Below, in pieces: positions 1-6,292 of a stretch of 6,480 nt of DNA. Source of the DNA: Bacteroidaceae bacterium (lineage in GTDB: Bacteria > Bacteroidota > Bacteroidia > Bacteroidales > CHK158-818); assembly GCA_017467745.1 (NCBI GenBank), contig JAFUKV010000017.1, forward strand, positions 1 to 6,480, read 5' to 3'. The notes below the pieces were generated by a model. It was not told where the DNA came from. It was given only the letters and a program-made list of their open reading frames with translations, and made no database searches. Every line of letters starts with the position of its first letter. The first letter of the stretch is position 1. Position numbers and translations under genes: made by a program.

Positions 1-689
1 GACCGGCTATGCAATGAAGTTATAGAATCGCATGCCGCACGACCGCTTTCCAACACGATACGTTGATTCTTTCCTCGTACTTCGCCATTCATCTCCGCTT
101 GCATCATATCCGATTCATAATTGAGCCCTTTATACAGAAGTTCCAACATCCGCATCGAGAATTTCCCCATGAAAACACTCTCCACCAAATCATACACCTC
201 TTCGAGAAAACGGTCGAATTCTTCATCCGACAACTCATTCTGTATTTTAAACGCCTCAATAATACGTTCGCTACGCGCCCAATTATTATCGCGTTCTTCT
301 TCCATTTTCCTTTGCTGCATGCGACGTTCCCGATAAACCATGTCTTCTCGGCGGATTTTGTCCATCATTTCAAAATCATTTCCGCTTTCTAATAACCGTT
401 TTCCAAAATGGCGAATACATGCTAATAAAGCGTCATCGCCAGCTACAACATCGGAAATGAACGCCCCCACTTTCGGATTCTCATTAAAAAGATGAGCTAA
501 CTTCAATTGCCCCTCTTTTAAGCGATCGTAACATCCGCACAACTGAGAATCGTACTCCCAAAGCAAATCGAAAAGTTCATCATCATTCTCTACTTTTCGA
601 TCAGGATAATTCTGCAATAATTTTTCACGCAATAGTTCACGAGACATTTTCGGTCTCTGACCATCATTCTGTTCCATAAAATTTTCCAT
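1..689 (-). CDS. Putative phage scaffold-like helical protein (partial, C-terminus off left edge)
   Basis: The reading frame is open without a stop from 689 to the left edge, giving 229 codons of an incomplete protein. It begins MENFMEQNDG. I chose the ATG at 689, the most upstream one after an in-frame TAA near 719; the ATGs at 677 and 647 are alternatives. No signal peptide or membrane segment is seen. The protein is very charged and mostly helical, with a basic/acidic stretch at residues 111-135 and a helical segment at 152-190. Residues 70-96 (NPKVGAFISD, then a short helix ending RHFG) resemble the pattern I associate with capsid scaffolding proteins of Bacteroidetes phages. This is resemblance from memory, not a database match. 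A scaffold would act transiently inside the procapsid, and the major capsid gene would be expected next, just off the left edge. Its promoter region shares an 11-bp box with the phage operon at the right. The plus-strand frames across it are shadows. The gene call is firm; the function is tentative. Confidence 0.8.
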   Translation of the reverse strand, partial: MENFMEQNDGQRPKMSRELLREKLLQNYPDRKVENDDELFDLLWEYDSQLCGCYDRLKEGQLKLAHLFNENPKVGAFISDVVAGDDALLACIRHFGKRLLESGNDFEMMDKIRREDMVYRERRMQQRKMEEERDNNWARSERIIEAFKIQNELSDEEFDRFLEEVYDLVESVFMGKFSMRMLELLYKGLNYESDMMQAEMNGEVRGKNQRIVLESGRAACDSITSLHSR

Positions 690-747
690 AACTTGTTTTT
701 TATCAGTTTTAATAAATGGTTATTTACCACATTTCTTATTGACACTA

Positions 748-787
748 CAAAACAAACATAATTCTTTATGGTATTTATGTTATAAAA
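748..787 (-). promoter_or_regulatory. Candidate box-type promoter of the scaffold-like gene
   Basis: Read on the minus strand, TTTTATAACAT (787 to 777) is followed 21 bases later by TTGTTTTG (755 to 748). The same 11-bp box with the same 25-base distance to TTTG occurs twice at 6218-6275. A perfect match to the Bacteroidetes -7 consensus TAnnTTTG, TATGTTTG, overlaps it at 760 to 753, so either could be the true -7. No clear -33 TTTG is present. The leader to the ATG at 689 would be roughly 50 bases. Promoter activity is inferred. Confidence 0.5.
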
Positions 788-887
788 ACATCACTTGGCA
801 TTTGAGAGAAAAAAAATATCTTATCGATATTGCTTTTTACCATAATAAAATAAAACAGCCGGAAACAGAAATTTAGCGGAAAAAGAC

Positions 888-919
888 CTTCCTCATATAG
901 AAAAGATTCTGTATTTTTG
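888..919 (+). promoter_or_regulatory. Candidate fumarase promoter
   Basis: TATTTTTG at 912-919 fits the Bacteroidetes -7 consensus TAnnTTTG and lies 32 bases before the ATG at 952, giving a short leader. The -33 element is weak: only CTTC at 888-891, 20 bases upstream. The TTTTATAACAT box found at the three other candidate promoters is absent, so this looks like an ordinary housekeeping promoter. The leader is AT-rich and has no Shine-Dalgarno sequence, as is usual in this phylum. Confidence 0.5.
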
Positions 920-951
920 TAGAATGAAACAAAACTTAAAATATTTACTAT

Positions 952-2592
952 ATGGCAACACCAGAGTTCCACTATCAGCCCATGTTCGATTTAGGTCCTG
1001 ATAAAACCGAATATTATTTATTAACAAAAGACTATGTATCGGTAAGCGAGTTCGAAGGAAAACCTATCTTGAAAATAGAAAAAGAAGGTTTGACCGCAAT
1101 GGCTAACGCCGCCTTTCGAGATGTTTCTTTTTTGCTTCGCCGTTCACATAACGAACAAGTAGCCAAAATACTGAACGACCCCGAAGCCAGCGATAACGAC
1201 AAATACGTAGCTCTGACTTTCCTTCGTAACGCAGAAGTATCGGCAAAAGGAAAACTGCCGCTTTGCCAAGATACCGGAACCGCTATTATACACGGCGAAA
1301 AAGGACAACAAGTTTGGACAGGCTACTGTGATGAAGAAGCTCTATCAAAAGGTGTTTACAAAACATATACGGAAGAAAACCTGCGCTACTCGCAGAATGC
1401 TCCTCTAACCATGTATGACGAAGTAAACACTAAGTGTAACCTTCCTGCACAAATAGATATTGAAGCCACAGAAGGCATGGAATACAAGTTCCTTTGCGTA
1501 ACCAAAGGAGGAGGATCCGCCAACAAAACATACTTATATCAAGAAACAAAAGCCGTATTGAATCCGGCAACTTTGGTTCCTTTCTTAGTAGAAAAAATGA
1601 AAACGCTCGGAACAGCAGCTTGCCCCCCTTATCATATAGCGTTCGTCATTGGCGGCACTTCGGCAGAAAAAAATCTGCTGACAGTAAAATTGGCCTCAAC
1701 CCATTATTACGATGAACTTCCCACTACCGGAAACGAATACGGTCGTGCATTTCGTGATGTGGAACTCGAAAAATTAGTATTGGAAGAAGCACATAAAATA
1801 GGTTTAGGAGCGCAATTCGGAGGTAAATACATGGCGCACGATGTGCGCATTATCCGTCTGCCCAGACATGGAGCATCTTGCCCTATCGGGTTAGGCGTTT
1901 CTTGTTCGGCCGACCGCAACATCAAATGTAAAATCAATAAAGACGGTATTTGGATTGAAAAAATGGACGATAATCCGGGAGAATTAATTCCGGAAGAACT
2001 ACGCCAAGCCGGAGAAGGCAATGCCGTAAAAATAGACCTGAACCAACCGATGCAGGATATTCTAAAAGAATTGACTAAATATCCGGTAGCTACACGCCTT
2101 TCTTTAAACGGAACTATCATTGTAGGACGAGACATAGCCCACGCCAAATTAAAAGAGCGGTTAGACAGAGGAGAAGAACTGCCTCAATACATAAAAGATC
2201 ATCCTATTTATTATGCAGGTCCCGCTAAAACTCCTGCCGGTATGGCTTGCGGATCTATGGGACCGACTACCGCCGGACGTATGGACCCGTATGTAGACCT
2301 ATTCCAAGAACATGGAGGCAGCATGATTATGTTAGCCAAAGGCAATCGTAGCCAAGCTGTAACCGACGCTTGTAAAAAACACGGCGGATTCTATTTAGGT
2401 TCTATCGGCGGACCGGCTGCTATTCTGGCTCAAAACAACATCAAAAGCATTGAATGCGTAGAATACCCCGAATTAGGTATGGAGGCCATCTGGAAAATCG
2501 AGGTAGAAGACTTCCCCGCCTTTATCTTAGTAGACGATAAAGGCAACGACTTCTTCAAGCAACTCAAACCTCGTTGTCCGGGAAAATGCTAA
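952..2592 (+). CDS. Fumarate hydratase, class I (iron-sulfur fumarase)
   Basis: The product is a complete 546-residue class I fumarase, which reversibly hydrates fumarate to L-malate in the cytoplasm using an oxygen-sensitive [4Fe-4S] cluster. In anaerobic Bacteroidales it feeds fumarate to fumarate reductase on the way to succinate. The N-terminal alpha domain spans about 10-325 and the C-terminal beta (swivelling) domain about 335-540. Candidate cluster cysteines are C105 (PLCQDTG), C224 (AACPPY) and C318 (VSCSADR). Their spacings of 119 and 94 match the class I family as I know it from the Leishmania enzyme. Aligning by that offset also recovers D107, R145, H306, R393, T439, R443 and K463, so the active site looks intact. 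Length is normal for the family and there is no targeting sequence. MATPEF at 952 is the typical Bacteroidales N-terminus. The gene is a single transcription unit, with its own promoter and terminator, flanked on both sides by minus-strand phage-type genes. E. coli-style names (fumA/fumB) are paralogue-specific, so no symbol is given. Confidence 0.97.
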   Translation: MATPEFHYQPMFDLGPDKTEYYLLTKDYVSVSEFEGKPILKIEKEGLTAMANAAFRDVSFLLRRSHNEQVAKILNDPEASDNDKYVALTFLRNAEVSAKGKLPLCQDTGTAIIHGEKGQQVWTGYCDEEALSKGVYKTYTEENLRYSQNAPLTMYDEVNTKCNLPAQIDIEATEGMEYKFLCVTKGGGSANKTYLYQETKAVLNPATLVPFLVEKMKTLGTAACPPYHIAFVIGGTSAEKNLLTVKLASTHYYDELPTTGNEYGRAFRDVELEKLVLEEAHKIGLGAQFGGKYMAHDVRIIRLPRHGASCPIGLGVSCSADRNIKCKINKDGIWIEKMDDNPGELIPEELRQAGEGNAVKIDLNQPMQDILKELTKYPVATRLSLNGTIIVGRDIAHAKLKERLDRGEELPQYIKDHPIYYAGPAKTPAGMACGSMGPTTAGRMDPYVDLFQEHGGSMIMLAKGNRSQAVTDACKKHGGFYLGSIGGPAAILAQNNIKSIECVEYPELGMEAIWKIEVEDFPAFILVDDKGNDFFKQLKPRCPGKC

Positions 2593-2610
2593 AACGGCAT
2601 TACAATTACC

Positions 2611-2650
2611 CATTATAAAAAAGCCTGCTTCCGCAGGCTTTTTTATAATG
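2611..2650. terminator. Bidirectional rho-independent terminator
   Basis: The arms at 2611-2628 and 2633-2650 are a perfect 18-bp inverted repeat around a TTCC loop. The GC core is GCCTGC/GCAGGC, and six A's before and six T's after it provide a T-run in either direction. It starts 18 bases after the fumarase stop and lies 43 bases beyond the TAG of the converging 819-aa gene, so it can end both transcripts. Confidence 0.92.
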
Positions 2651-2693
2651 GACTAAAAAAAACACTCAACTTTGTAAAGGCAATAACAAAAAG

Positions 2694-5153
2694 CTATTCT
2701 CTTATATGAGGAAAATTATCTTTATCCGGAAAAAAAAGATTCTGTAATAAACTATTTTTTCGTCCTTTCTTCATCATACTTTCCAAATCGTCTCCAGCTT
2801 GAACCCTATTTTTAGATTTCCAAAGCAGATAACGTAAATCCGCATCCGAAAATCGGATATCATGCCCCAAACGTTTACGGATAGCGTCGCGGATATTCGC
2901 TTTTGCCGCATCCCAAAAAGTCGGATCCGGATGAAGTACTGTTAAAACTTCCGCCAAATACTCTTCCGCCGCCAACTCTTGGCTCCCGTACATACGCAAA
3001 TAATTCGTCTGCTCATTCGACGGCATAGAATAAAACAAATCTTGATAAAACTGATTCACTTTATCTCCCAATATAGCGCGCATTCCCTCATGCCCCATCT
3101 TTTCATGTAAAATAGTCTTCTCTATATCAGCAGGATCCTTTATATTTTCCAGAATCATCGCTGCTCTTCCAGACTTAGAAGAATAAAAGCCCGCATATTT
3201 AACATTCTTCATCATTTTCCGTCTCTCTTCTATGGGAACATCATTTATCGTATCATATATTTCCATATCGAAATTCATCTTTTTCAGAAAATTTTGAGCA
3301 TGCTCACGCAAATCTCGTACAGAATATTTCGGGTTCCGTACACCTTGTTGCTGAACCGGCTCGTGATCCAGATCAAATAAATCTTTATCATCTGTAAAAT
3401 TTCCTTGTTTAACGATAAACTCTTTTTCCATTATTGCCTGAAACTCCTTTCTTTTCTTACGCCGCTCTTCCGGAGTAGAGGTATAACCGGGAGAATCAAA
3501 TGCGCCCTCTTCCAAAGCATCTAAAAAGGCATCCATATCTTTCTGATACAAAACCATTTTTCTATTCGTCCTATTCTCTTTCTGAGAATCAATAGCATAA
3601 GGAATATTTTGGGGAGACTCAACATTTACGCCACCATTAAATACATCGTAATCTACAGTACGAATATTCCGAACTTCCGGAATCGCCACGCTTTTTTTAC
3701 TTCCATCAGACAACATGATTTCAATCATGCCCATATCATCACTTCCCGTCACCTCAACCGGTTGTCCGTTCCATTCGCCAATACTTACCAAACCCTTAAA
3801 TTTGCGTCTATTATTATTCACCCATCGCTGTCCCGCTCTACTGGAACCTCCTAATACGCCTCCCACACCCAAGCCTTCCATTCCGGCTGACAATGCATTA
3901 TTAAAGATATACGATAATTCCGGAAACTCATCTTGGCGATTATACAACACTTCGGCAACATCCCTTCCGATAGACGATAAAGACTCCGTTGCCCCCTCCA
4001 AAGCAACATCTTTGGCAAAACCTTTCGCGCTTCCCGCATTTAAACTCGATGCATATCGTTTTACTAAATCAGACATCTCCCTACGAGCTCTCGGGTTATA
4101 CCGAAGCTGCTCTATTACTTGATCGGTAAGCGCCCGTTTTACCGGAGCCGTAACATTACTCAGATAGCGTCCTTGCATCATCCGTTCCAAAATGAAATCC
4201 AATCCGGTGGAAAACAGGACATACGACAATCTTTCTCCCTCCGATACTTTAACATCATATTTTTCCTCATACCGATCAATCGTTTTATGCGCTTGGGCAT
4301 ACTCTTGCCCGGCCAACGAGCCCAGATTTAATGCCATTAACGCAGGAGCAGCCGGAGGAATCACCATACCGGCAGCAAGAGGAACCATTTGTTGAGCTAT
4401 ACCGGCCGTAAATTCTCCGGCAGTAGCCCAACCTTTCGTAGGTTTTATTTCTCTATCCTCTTCCCGAAGCGCATCTCTCATGCGTTGCGTACCGGAACCT
4501 CCATTTTCAGACCACTTTTTTATTTCCGCCTCTATTTGTTCCGGCGAATATGCGTTCTCCCGCATCTCTTCTATTTTTTTCATCGCCAGCATCTGCCCTT
4601 TTAAAAGTTCCGCCCGGTATTCACCTTGTGAATTCTTCAACAAAGTATAATCCCGTTCAAGGTTTTTCAACATATCTCCCCACTCAGACCGATTCAAGGT
4701 TTTCAGATGTTCCCATTCGGGTAAAATAGACGAGAATCCCTGTTTTAACAGTTGCTCATCATTCATCCAACTCTGCGCCCTGCCCCAATTATAAGACATA
4801 TCGTTCAACCATCGTTTCCCATACTGTTTCATTCCATCGCTAAAACTTGTTAACGTATCGGGCATAACCTTCGTCTGTGCAAAATAAGAATTTTTCCCGC
4901 TATCTAATGGAAAAGCAGTTCTTCCACCCACATACATATCCGGAACGGACTTTTGCATATTGGCGGCATATGGATAATCTCCCAGCATTCCTGTTGATAC
5001 AGTCTTATTAGTAAAAAAAGGATTCTGAGGCAACTCTTTCCACCAAGAGCCGGAAAGCGGCACTTTTCCGAATCTCTTTTGTAACTCCTCATCAAAAACC
5101 GCCCAACCGGTATTATCTTGATCTTCCGAATATAAACTTCCTATATTTTTCAT
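2694..5153 (-). CDS. Large phage internal-virion-like protein with C-terminal zincin-like motif
   Basis: This is an 819-residue protein, last in a three-gene operon and starting 10 bases after the upstream stop. The N-terminal ~240 residues are Trp/Tyr-rich, then charged and helical. Residues 245-283 form a long Gly/Ala/Pro-rich hydrophobic stretch (MVPLAAGMVIPPAAPALMAL), and 418-441 is Gly-rich (SAGMEGLGVGGVLGG). Such segments are common in phage proteins ejected with the DNA that interact with the cell envelope. A small beta-type segment lies around 453-500. Residues 605-613 (VRNPKYSVR) look like the linker that introduces effector domains in large multidomain phage proteins. The C-terminal domain has HEKMGH at 683-688 and AAEEYLAE at 728-735, consistent with a zinc-binding, gluzincin-like peptidase in which E730, E731 or E735 would be the third ligand. 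The spacing is HExxxH rather than the commoner HExxH, so activity is unproven. A head-ejected protein that protects DNA or processes a host or virion protein is plausible. Exact substrate and family are unknown to me. The plus-strand frames across it are shadows. Confidence 0.85.
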   Translation of the reverse strand: MKNIGSLYSEDQDNTGWAVFDEELQKRFGKVPLSGSWWKELPQNPFFTNKTVSTGMLGDYPYAANMQKSVPDMYVGGRTAFPLDSGKNSYFAQTKVMPDTLTSFSDGMKQYGKRWLNDMSYNWGRAQSWMNDEQLLKQGFSSILPEWEHLKTLNRSEWGDMLKNLERDYTLLKNSQGEYRAELLKGQMLAMKKIEEMRENAYSPEQIEAEIKKWSENGGSGTQRMRDALREEDREIKPTKGWATAGEFTAGIAQQMVPLAAGMVIPPAAPALMALNLGSLAGQEYAQAHKTIDRYEEKYDVKVSEGERLSYVLFSTGLDFILERMMQGRYLSNVTAPVKRALTDQVIEQLRYNPRARREMSDLVKRYASSLNAGSAKGFAKDVALEGATESLSSIGRDVAEVLYNRQDEFPELSYIFNNALSAGMEGLGVGGVLGGSSRAGQRWVNNNRRKFKGLVSIGEWNGQPVEVTGSDDMGMIEIMLSDGSKKSVAIPEVRNIRTVDYDVFNGGVNVESPQNIPYAIDSQKENRTNRKMVLYQKDMDAFLDALEEGAFDSPGYTSTPEERRKKRKEFQAIMEKEFIVKQGNFTDDKDLFDLDHEPVQQQGVRNPKYSVRDLREHAQNFLKKMNFDMEIYDTINDVPIEERRKMMKNVKYAGFYSSKSGRAAMILENIKDPADIEKTILHEKMGHEGMRAILGDKVNQFYQDLFYSMPSNEQTNYLRMYGSQELAAEEYLAEVLTVLHPDPTFWDAAKANIRDAIRKRLGHDIRFSDADLRYLLWKSKNRVQAGDDLESMMKKGRKNSLLQNLFFPDKDNFPHIRE

Positions 5154-5163
5154 TTTAACTCAT

Positions 5164-5658
5164 TTAAATCATTCTATTTACTTTACAAATCTCTTCAACC
5201 AGCATTCGGGCTGTTCGCTCAGACATCCCTCTTGCAACAAACAGGTTATACAACAAATAGCATTGTTGATGCTCGGAACAACCCATATTCCTGATATAAC
5301 GAAGCTCGTCGGCATTTACCTCCACGCCGCGTTTTCGATAACCGGTCAACAACTCCCGCCATTTATCGCGCCAATACCCGCATTCTTTCGGTGTATGTCC
5401 ATACACAGATTGCAACTTGGAAATACCTTGTAAATCTTTTGCAGAACAAAATTCATTTGAATTCTTTTCAGGTTTACAACCAATCAAATTCAACAACTCT
5501 TTAAATCCCTTATCGTTTTCTTCCCATTTACCGGTTTCATTTCCAAAAGCCTGTCTGCAAGCATCATAAAAACTCTGTCCGGACAGAACTCCCTCCATTA
5601 CTTTTCTTGAATAATCCTGCCCGGATTCTGTCAAATTATTTGTATCCATTTTTACCAT
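5164..5658 (-). CDS. Hypothetical protein, middle gene of the virion operon
   Basis: This 164-residue protein is not one I recognise. Its start at 5658 lies 2 bases past the stop of the upstream gene, suggesting translational coupling; a second ATG at 5649 (MDTNN) is an equally possible start. It is soluble and mostly helical, with no signal peptide or membrane segment. Seven cysteines (34, 61, 71, 93, 127, 133, 158) are unusual for its size, but they are not in paired CxxC motifs, so a zinc ribbon is not indicated. The C-terminal 40 residues (ending SERTARMLVEEICKVNRMI) are strongly helical and could be a small helix-turn-helix or a protein-protein interface. Being locked between the pilot-like gene and the 819-aa gene, it is probably a virion or head-assembly component (inference from context only). 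Confidence 0.82.
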   Translation of the reverse strand: MVKMDTNNLTESGQDYSRKVMEGVLSGQSFYDACRQAFGNETGKWEENDKGFKELLNLIGCKPEKNSNEFCSAKDLQGISKLQSVYGHTPKECGYWRDKWRELLTGYRKRGVEVNADELRYIRNMGCSEHQQCYLLYNLFVARGMSERTARMLVEEICKVNRMI

Positions 5659-5660
5659 TC

Positions 5661-6197
5661 TTATTTAGGCAGATCCGACAATAATTTATAATTCGCAATA
5701 TTATTGAGACTATTTTGAAACTGGTTAAGACCGAACATCTGCTGATTATGCCCCTGTCCGGCAGCAGACATATACGTATTATAACGCATACCAGCCAATT
5801 GCGACTTTCCTGCATTATAATTCCCGAGTATATTACTCTTCCAATTATCCGCATTTGCTGCAATGCCGCTAACCGATTGCCCGTATACATCGGCCAATTG
5901 CTTTTGTTGAGCAGCCAGAACCTCCGGAGTAGATCCGCTAACCGCCGCATTATTCTTCAACATTGAACTCTGCTGATTATTATAGGTTCGCAAAGTCGAC
6001 AACATCCCTTGTATATCCGAACGGTTCAAATAATTCTGATAATACTCTTGATTGAACAAGTTGTCCAATCTGTTCTCTTCATCACTCAGCACATTCAGTG
6101 CCCTTCTCCGGTTTCGGCGAGCCGATTTGGCGCCGAAAATAGAATTTAAAACACCGCTAACGGCTCCTATTCCTCCGGTAATTAATCCTGTTAACAT
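5661..6197 (-). CDS. DNA-pilot/internal virion-like protein
   Basis: This 178-residue protein is the first gene of the three-gene minus-strand operon. Residues 3-22 are a Gly-rich hydrophobic helix (GLITGGIGAVSGVLNSIFG), followed directly by a basic patch (AKSARRNRRRA, 23-33). Residues 35-80 form an acidic/Asn/Gln-rich helix containing NQEYYQNYLNRSD. Residues 83-118 carry NAAVSGSTPEVLAAQQKQ, then a further helix. The tail is Asn/Gln-rich and low in charge. This architecture resembles, in my recollection, the DNA pilot protein VP2 of Bacteroidetes-associated microviruses and internal proteins of short-tailed phages: a membrane-inserting N-terminus, then a long helix with an A-V-S/T-G-x-T-P-E motif. 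Such proteins help carry the genome across the envelope. The ATG at 6197 is the only good start. Its leader is AT-rich and lies next to a symmetric promoter region. The gene is certain; homology is by pattern only. Confidence 0.85.
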   Translation of the reverse strand: MLTGLITGGIGAVSGVLNSIFGAKSARRNRRRALNVLSDEENRLDNLFNQEYYQNYLNRSDIQGMLSTLRTYNNQQSSMLKNNAAVSGSTPEVLAAQQKQLADVYGQSVSGIAANADNWKSNILGNYNAGKSQLAGMRYNTYMSAAGQGHNQQMFGLNQFQNSLNNIANYKLLSDLPK

Positions 6198-6217
6198 AAT
6201 ACAAATCGTTTAAATAG

Positions 6218-6257
6218 TTTTATAACATTCGTCCGCAAATATCCATACATATATTTG
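6218..6257 (+). promoter_or_regulatory. Candidate promoter of the rightward gene at 6293
   Basis: The box TTTTATAACAT (6218-6228) is followed by 21 bases and then TATATTTG (6250-6257), a full match to TAnnTTTG. A start near 6264 would leave a ~29-base leader to the ATG at 6293. It is the mirror image of the leftward promoter and physically overlaps it, so polymerase probably cannot occupy both at once (inference). Confidence 0.55.
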
Positions 6258-6275
6258 TCTCTCGATGTTATAAAA
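6236..6275 (-). promoter_or_regulatory. Candidate promoter of the three-gene virion operon
   Basis: Read on the minus strand, the box TTTTATAACAT (6275 to 6265) is followed by 21 bases and then GATATTTG (6243 to 6236), seven of eight to the -7 consensus. A start about 7 bases past it would give a ~30-base leader to the ATG at 6197. No canonical -33 TTTG is present, so the box may substitute for it. It overlaps the opposing plus-strand promoter. Confidence 0.5.
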
Positions 6276-6292
6276 TAATTATCATATTTGCC

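Larger units (their letters stand above)
690..951. other. Divergent intergenic region between scaffold-like gene and fumarase
   Basis: This 262-base, very AT-rich stretch separates two genes that point away from each other. It holds the boxed minus-strand promoter near 748-787 and the fumarase promoter near 912. No convincing ORF, tRNA, riboswitch or strong hairpin is visible. A 65-codon minus-strand frame at 775-972 overlaps the fumarase start and looks non-coding. Confidence 0.6.
6218..6275. repeat. Nested inverted repeats with one dyad centre (possible operator)
   Basis: Two perfect inverted repeats share the same centre, between 6246 and 6247. The outer one is 11 bp (6218-6228 with 6265-6275) and the inner one is 7 bp, CAAATAT/ATATTTG (6236-6242 with 6251-6257). 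The bases between the arms do not pair, so this is not one long hairpin. It looks like two promoters arranged symmetrically, or a two-site operator for a dimeric regulator. Confidence 0.75.

Noticed and set aside
63..392. Plus-strand frames of 109 and 71 codons within the left region
   Set aside because: They lie opposite the long open minus-strand frame of the scaffold-like gene and have His/Phe/Ile-rich compositions typical of antisense shadows.
815..831. Small inverted repeat AATATC-TTATC-GATATT
   Set aside because: Only a 6-bp AT-rich stem with no T-run; too weak for a terminator and not repeated elsewhere. It could be an operator but nothing supports this.
775..972. 65-codon minus-strand frame across the fumarase upstream region
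   Set aside because: It overlaps the fumarase start and both promoters, is low-complexity Phe/Tyr/Ser-rich, and has no similarity I recognise. It looks like a chance frame in AT-rich DNA.
1707..2147. 146-codon minus-strand frame inside the fumarase
   Set aside because: It is fully antisense to well-conserved fumarase sequence, and its Ser/Arg/Pro-rich product is typical of a shadow frame.
690..2693. Attachment-site direct repeats flanking the fumarase unit
   Set aside because: By eye I found no direct repeat of useful length between the left (690-950) and right (2593-2693) flanks, so insertion by site-specific recombination cannot be supported. A proper repeat search would be decisive.
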